This document shows positions 60,359 to 64,000 of a DNA stretch of 64,000 bases, piece by piece. Below the pieces are notes generated by a model. The model was not told the origin of the DNA, did not search any database, and worked only from the letters and a program-made list of their open reading frames with translations. The stretch's first letter is position 1. Every line of letters starts with the position of its first letter. The stretch covers positions 806,001 through 870,000 of the forward strand of contig NZ_JAQQKV010000002.1 in the NCBI RefSeq assembly GCF_028550435.1. The letters run 5' to 3'. Source of the DNA: Asticcacaulis machinosus. Lineage in GTDB: Bacteria > Pseudomonadota > Alphaproteobacteria > Caulobacterales > Caulobacteraceae. The position numbers and the translations under genes are program-made.

Positions 60359-61846
60359 TCAGGGTTTCGGCGTGGCGGGTTTGGCTGGCTCGGCAGGTTT
60401 GGCCGGAGCTGCGGGAGGCGCGGGCTCAGCCTTGACCGGATCCTTGGTCGCGGCGCTCTTGGTTGCGGCAGTTTTGGCCTGCATCTTTTTTTCAAAGCGC
60501 GAACCGGGCTTGGCTTCCGCGGCGGCGGCATAGGCCTTACCGCGCGGATGAGCGGCGGCCATTTTGACATCGCCGTTGTAGCCCAGCACGTCCAGCGCCC
60601 GCGCCAGTTGGAAATCACCGGCCTTGGTATCATAATCCTCTGGTGGCACTTCGGAGACCTCGTGCTTTTCGCGACGAGCCTTGCCTTCGTCGGCATCGAG
60701 CGCGTTTTTATAAGCGGCCTCGGAATACTGGAAGGCCGAAGAGGCGATGATTTTGGCCTGTTCCTTGGTTTGCGCAACCTCAAGATCCGGCTCAATACCA
60801 GTTTTCTGGATCGAACGGCCAGACGGGGTGTAATAGCGGGCGATGGTCAGTTTGACGGCGCGGCCTTCGCCAAGGTCCATAACACTCTGCACTGATCCCT
60901 TGCCAAAGGTGGTAAGGCCTACGATCGATGCGCGCTTCTGATCCTGTAAGGCACCGGCAACGATTTCCGCCGCCGAGGCTGAGCCCGGATTGGTCAGGAC
61001 GACGATGGGCAGGCCCTTCATCATGTCGCCCTTTTTGGCGTGATAGCGCACGATGTCGGAGGTGTCGCGCCCGCGCTGGGAGACGACTTCGCCGCCCTCC
61101 AGGAACATGTCGGCCACCCCTACGGATTGATCGAGCAGACCGCCCGGATTGTTACGCAGGTCAAGCACCAGACCTTTGAGCTTATGCTTGGCCTTAAGCT
61201 CGGTCAGGGCGTCGCGGGCTTCCTTGGCGGTGTTTTCATTGAAGGACGAGATGCGCAGGTAGCCGAAATCACCCTCCATGCGCGCCTTGACCGATTTGAC
61301 GTTGATGATCTCACGCGTCAGGGTGACACCAAACGGCTCATCGCGGCCTTCGCGGACGATGGTGATGGTGATGTCGGTCTTAGGCTCACCCTTCATCTGG
61401 GAGACGGCGTCATTGAGCCGCTGCCCCAGGATCGAGGTGCCGTTAATGGCGGTGATATAGTCGCCGGACATGATCCCGGCCTTGCTGGCGGGCGTGTCGT
61501 CCATAGGGGTCACGACCTTGACCGCACCGTCTTCGGACTGCACCTCAAGGCCCAGACCACCGTAGGAGCCGCGGGTTTTTTCCTTAAGATCGGTGAAATC
61601 TTCGGCCGGCAGATAGTTTGAATGGGGGTCGAGCGAGGACAGCATGCCCTCAAGCGCAGCTTCGATCAGTTTTTTGTCGTCGGTTTCGACCACATAGTTC
61701 TGCTGAACGAGAGCGAGGACGTCGCCAAACAGTTCCAGCATCTCATAGGTGTCGGATTTAGGCGAAAACACCGGCTGGTTGGCATAGGCCATAGCCCCAA
61801 CCCCCAAGGCCAGTGCCGCAACGCCACCCGTCAAAAACTTCTTCAT
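60359..61846 (-). CDS. ctpA: Carboxyl-terminal processing protease CtpA (S41)
   Basis: 495 residues. Signal peptide (residues 1-22, ending AYA), PDZ domain (about 90-175; GSYGGLGLEVQ and the AGIMSGDYITAINGTS loop) and an S41 protease core with catalytic S291 (PGSASAAEIVAGAL) and K316 (FGKGSVQ). The C-terminal tail (about 440-495) is Lys/Ala/Pro-rich. ATG at 61846 starts the signal peptide; the frame from 61891 adds an unconvincing N terminus. Periplasmic protease, probably in envelope remodelling beside the EnvC-like gene. Confidence 0.94.
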   Translation of the reverse strand: MKKFLTGGVAALALGVGAMAYANQPVFSPKSDTYEMLELFGDVLALVQQNYVVETDDKKLIEAALEGMLSSLDPHSNYLPAEDFTDLKEKTRGSYGGLGLEVQSEDGAVKVVTPMDDTPASKAGIMSGDYITAINGTSILGQRLNDAVSQMKGEPKTDITITIVREGRDEPFGVTLTREIINVKSVKARMEGDFGYLRISSFNENTAKEARDALTELKAKHKLKGLVLDLRNNPGGLLDQSVGVADMFLEGGEVVSQRGRDTSDIVRYHAKKGDMMKGLPIVVLTNPGSASAAEIVAGALQDQKRASIVGLTTFGKGSVQSVMDLGEGRAVKLTIARYYTPSGRSIQKTGIEPDLEVAQTKEQAKIIASSAFQYSEAAYKNALDADEGKARREKHEVSEVPPEDYDTKAGDFQLARALDVLGYNGDVKMAAAHPRGKAYAAAAEAKPGSRFEKKMQAKTAATKSAATKDPVKAEPAPPAAPAKPAEPAKPATPKP

Positions 61847-61995
61847 AAACGCTGTCCAAACAAAGATATGCCGCAACTGGCCTAACATCATAGGTTACGA
61901 GCCTTGCCATAATTTACAAGGGGGCGAGGCGGGTGACCGTGAAATTATCCAGACATGCAACTATGGCGTAACAGAGGCAAACAGGCGGTTAACGC

Positions 61996-63126
61996 TTAAG
62001 ATGCCGCCAGATCAAAGCGCGCATTGGGGTTCACCGGCACTTCGCCACGGCGCAGTTCCAGATAAAGTTCGGTCTTTTTTGACGACAGATTGGGCATGCG
62101 CCCGACCGGTTCACCGGCGATCACGGTCTGACCCGCATCGACATAGACCCGACCAAGACCGGTCAGCACGATCCGCTCATCTGCACCCGTGCGCACGATC
62201 ACCACCTGTCCATAGGTATCGAGCGGCCCGGCATATTCTACCGTGCCATTGCCGGGGGCGGTCACTTGCGCGCCGGGTGCCGATTCCAAGGTCAGGCCGC
62301 GGCTGCCTTCGACGCCATAGTCACCGACTTTTTTACCCAAGATCGGGGATTTGAGACGGTTATCTTTCGAAGCCCCAAGAAGGCCTTTGAGCGGCAGGTT
62401 ACCGCGCAGGCGGTCGGACTGGCTTTTCAGCACCAGGGCCTGACGTTCCGCCGCATCGGCTTCGCGCAAAAGCTGGTCTTCCAGATCGTATTTTTCCGCG
62501 ATCAGCGCTTCGATCCTGGCCTGCTGTTCCGATACATCGCTCTCAGACACGAACAGGGCTTCCGATTGCAGGGCGGCGGCGCGTCTGACGTTGATCAGGG
62601 TTTTGTTCTGTTCGGATAGCTTGGCGGCGCGCAGTTTCAACTCCGGCGTGATTTCCTTCATGATGATGGCGGCGACCACGGCATCATTGGCGCGGCGTGA
62701 GGACACGAAAATGGCCGGTGGCGGATTGCGTGAATAAAGCTGCAGGGCGGATAGCAGGCGCGATTGTTTGGCGCGAACGGCCCCTAATCTTCGGGTCAGA
62801 TCGGCTTCCATCTGATTGAGGGTCTCAAGCTTAGCACGGTAGATAGCGCTGCGTTTTTCGGAAGCGCCCTGCTGGCGGGAAATCGCGACGATCTGCTCGC
62901 GCAGTTTTTCTATCTCAGACGCAATCTGACGGGCCGAGGCGCGGCGCGTGTTGGTGGTGCGTTCAGCAGCGGTCAGGCGTGCATCGATGGCGTCCAGTTC
63001 GGCCTGAGCCTGTTTTGACAGGGGGGGCTTGGATTGGCTGGTCACCGGCCCGGTCAGGCACAACAACCCCGTCACGACCAAAGCCGCAACACTGGCGGGT
63101 TTAAGCTGACGGGGTGGTTTGCGCAT
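61996..63126 (-). CDS. EnvC-like murein hydrolase activator with degenerate LytM domain
   Basis: 376 residues. Signal peptide (residues 1-30), a long coiled coil (about 40-245, with two helical heptad blocks) and a C-terminal LytM/M23-fold domain (about 275-370). The zinc ligands of active M23 enzymes are absent: the H-x-G-x-D motif reads SRGLTLES and the usual His-x-His reads ELYLELR. This fits EnvC, which activates amidases rather than cutting murein itself. It is 150 bp upstream of ctpA. Confidence 0.88.
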   Translation of the reverse strand: MRKPPRQLKPASVAALVVTGLLCLTGPVTSQSKPPLSKQAQAELDAIDARLTAAERTTNTRRASARQIASEIEKLREQIVAISRQQGASEKRSAIYRAKLETLNQMEADLTRRLGAVRAKQSRLLSALQLYSRNPPPAIFVSSRRANDAVVAAIIMKEITPELKLRAAKLSEQNKTLINVRRAAALQSEALFVSESDVSEQQARIEALIAEKYDLEDQLLREADAAERQALVLKSQSDRLRGNLPLKGLLGASKDNRLKSPILGKKVGDYGVEGSRGLTLESAPGAQVTAPGNGTVEYAGPLDTYGQVVIVRTGADERIVLTGLGRVYVDAGQTVIAGEPVGRMPNLSSKKTELYLELRRGEVPVNPNARFDLAAS

Positions 63127-63165
63127 TACCTATGGGTAAACCGGTTTGACGCGCTTCTCAATAGG

Positions 63166-64000
63166 TTAGCCGATTTCGCCTCTGATGCGTCCCGACAGTA
63201 TCAGTTCGACCGGAATGTTATTGGCGCGAACCGCATAGCCGCCCGCTCCACCACCGCGCCCGCGATCGCCCAGACCGGGTTCGCCGTCGCGACCCGCATT
63301 GCCGCCGTTTCCGCCAGGTGTGGCATTGGCCATCGTACTTGCCGATCCGGACATGGGGGGTGGTATGATGCTTCCACTCCAGTACCATCCTGTCACTGAG
63401 TGATTATTGCCGCCACGGCCGGGGCTGTGGAGCGTACCCGGCCGGCCATTATTGGCACCGCCATTTCCACCGGAGCCGCCAATGCCATACTGACCATTGG
63501 GAAAGCCGCCCCCTCCGCCTCCGCCTCCGGGCGCGCCCTGGCCCTCTCCAATCGAGCCGCCGCTGACCTCAGCACCACCGCCCCCTCCGCCTCCGCCTTC
63601 AACAGTGCCGGTTTCAGCGATTACAATAAGGATGGGCGCACGCACATAGATGGCGTCGCCGCCTTTCGTGCCGGATTTTGCACCGGGGACAGGGCCGCCA
63701 TCGCCACCATTGCCGCCCCCACCATAGACCTTGCCGTTGATGGCCAACGCAAGATAAGCGGTGTCGGGCCAGTCGCCGGTATCGATCGCCGTTCCGCCGC
63801 CGGGTTTGCCCATGATGGTCGTCTGTTTTTCGACCACGAACAGGAAGTTTGCAGGGGATTTCCCGTCATATCCGGCCTTGTCGGCCAATGTCCGCAAATC
63901 GGCGGGTTCAGTGACCACTATGGTCGTCAGGGGCTTGGACATCCGATCCGGCGGCAGATTGGCGGTCACCGTCACGGTTGTGACATTTTCAGGATTATCA
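63166..64000 (-). CDS. Glycine-rich protein resembling phage tail adhesins (5' end outside window)
   Basis: The reading frame is open to base 64000, so the N terminus is missing; at least 278 residues are visible. An N-terminal part with repeated Val/Thr strands (VTTVTVTANLPP) leads to a beta segment, then a region of about 130 residues rich in Gly (many GGG, GGNGG, GGAGG and GAPGGGG units) ending in ELILSGRIRGEIG. This layout resembles receptor-binding glycine-rich tail proteins of phages. It is not proved that this is phage-derived. It may mark a prophage edge. Confidence 0.6.
   Translation of the reverse strand, partial: DNPENVTTVTVTANLPPDRMSKPLTTIVVTEPADLRTLADKAGYDGKSPANFLFVVEKQTTIMGKPGGGTAIDTGDWPDTAYLALAINGKVYGGGGNGGDGGPVPGAKSGTKGGDAIYVRAPILIVIAETGTVEGGGGGGGGAEVSGGSIGEGQGAPGGGGGGGGFPNGQYGIGGSGGNGGANNGRPGTLHSPGRGGNNHSVTGWYWSGSIIPPPMSGSASTMANATPGGNGGNAGRDGEPGLGDRGRGGGAGGYAVRANNIPVELILSGRIRGEIG

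Overview
The window looks like a chromosomal segment of an alphaproteobacterium of the Caulobacterales, most plausibly Asticcacaulis or a close relative. The evidence is: a DivL-type kinase whose phospho-acceptor histidine is a tyrosine, RegB/RegA with a SenC-like protein, an mdh-sucCD-sucA-odhB-lpd order, a DUF484-xerC pair, and moderately high GC with alphaproteobacterial codon use. The genus is an inference. Coding density is high. No tRNA, rRNA, CRISPR array or insertion sequence was found.

Layout. 1-4.3 kb: end of dnaN, then recF and gyrB, the usual origin-region replication and repair order. 4.3-5.0 kb: an AT-rich orphan gene between two terminators. 5.0-16.0 kb, minus strand: lpd, a small membrane protein, two tandem paralogous secreted proteins, odhB (with two lipoyl domains), sucA, sucD and sucC, the core of 2-oxoglutarate-to-succinate metabolism. 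16.3-22.6 kb: an accessory block between sucC and mdh, with a DUF2306 membrane protein, a LytTR membrane regulator, an ArsR-SRPBCC-VOC-YceI operon with its operator, a GyrI-like protein and a GNAT acetyltransferase. 22.7-23.6 kb: mdh. 23.8-25.5 kb: a HIT protein and a Lys/Ala/Pro-rich exported protein.

25.9-32.7 kb, plus strand: sdhCDAB, an AT-rich orphan small gene, a [2Fe-2S] ferredoxin, an HPP-CBS membrane protein and creD behind two palindromic operators. 32.7-40.8 kb: divL, a conserved-looking unknown gene, regA-regB divergent from a senC-like gene, intracellular PHB depolymerase and a YgjP-like metallopeptidase. 40.8-51.9 kb: a class A penicillin-binding protein, recQ, a secreted VWA protein, a small lipoprotein, a NUDIX hydrolase, xerC, DUF484, priA, an SRAP protein and a TerC-family protein.

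52.2-57.2 kb: the F1 ATP synthase operon atpHAGDC. Long hairpin-rich spacers sit before atpG and atpC only. 57.3-63.1 kb: a secreted glycoside hydrolase-like protein, then a minus-strand cell-envelope block (EnvC-like factor, CtpA protease, divergent polysaccharide deacetylase, RppH). The right edge cuts a glycine-rich protein that resembles phage tail adhesins.

The genes describe an aerobic, respiring cell: TCA enzymes, complex II, ATP synthase, a redox-responsive two-component system and PHB use, together with cell-cycle (DivL) and envelope-remodelling functions. The most unusual non-coding signals are a conserved 3'-end module after lpd and mdh, structured atp spacers, a three-copy dispersed palindrome, and twin operators upstream of creD. 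Many predicted starts were moved to internal ATGs supported by ribosome binding sites or ATGA overlaps; each case is stated in its entry.
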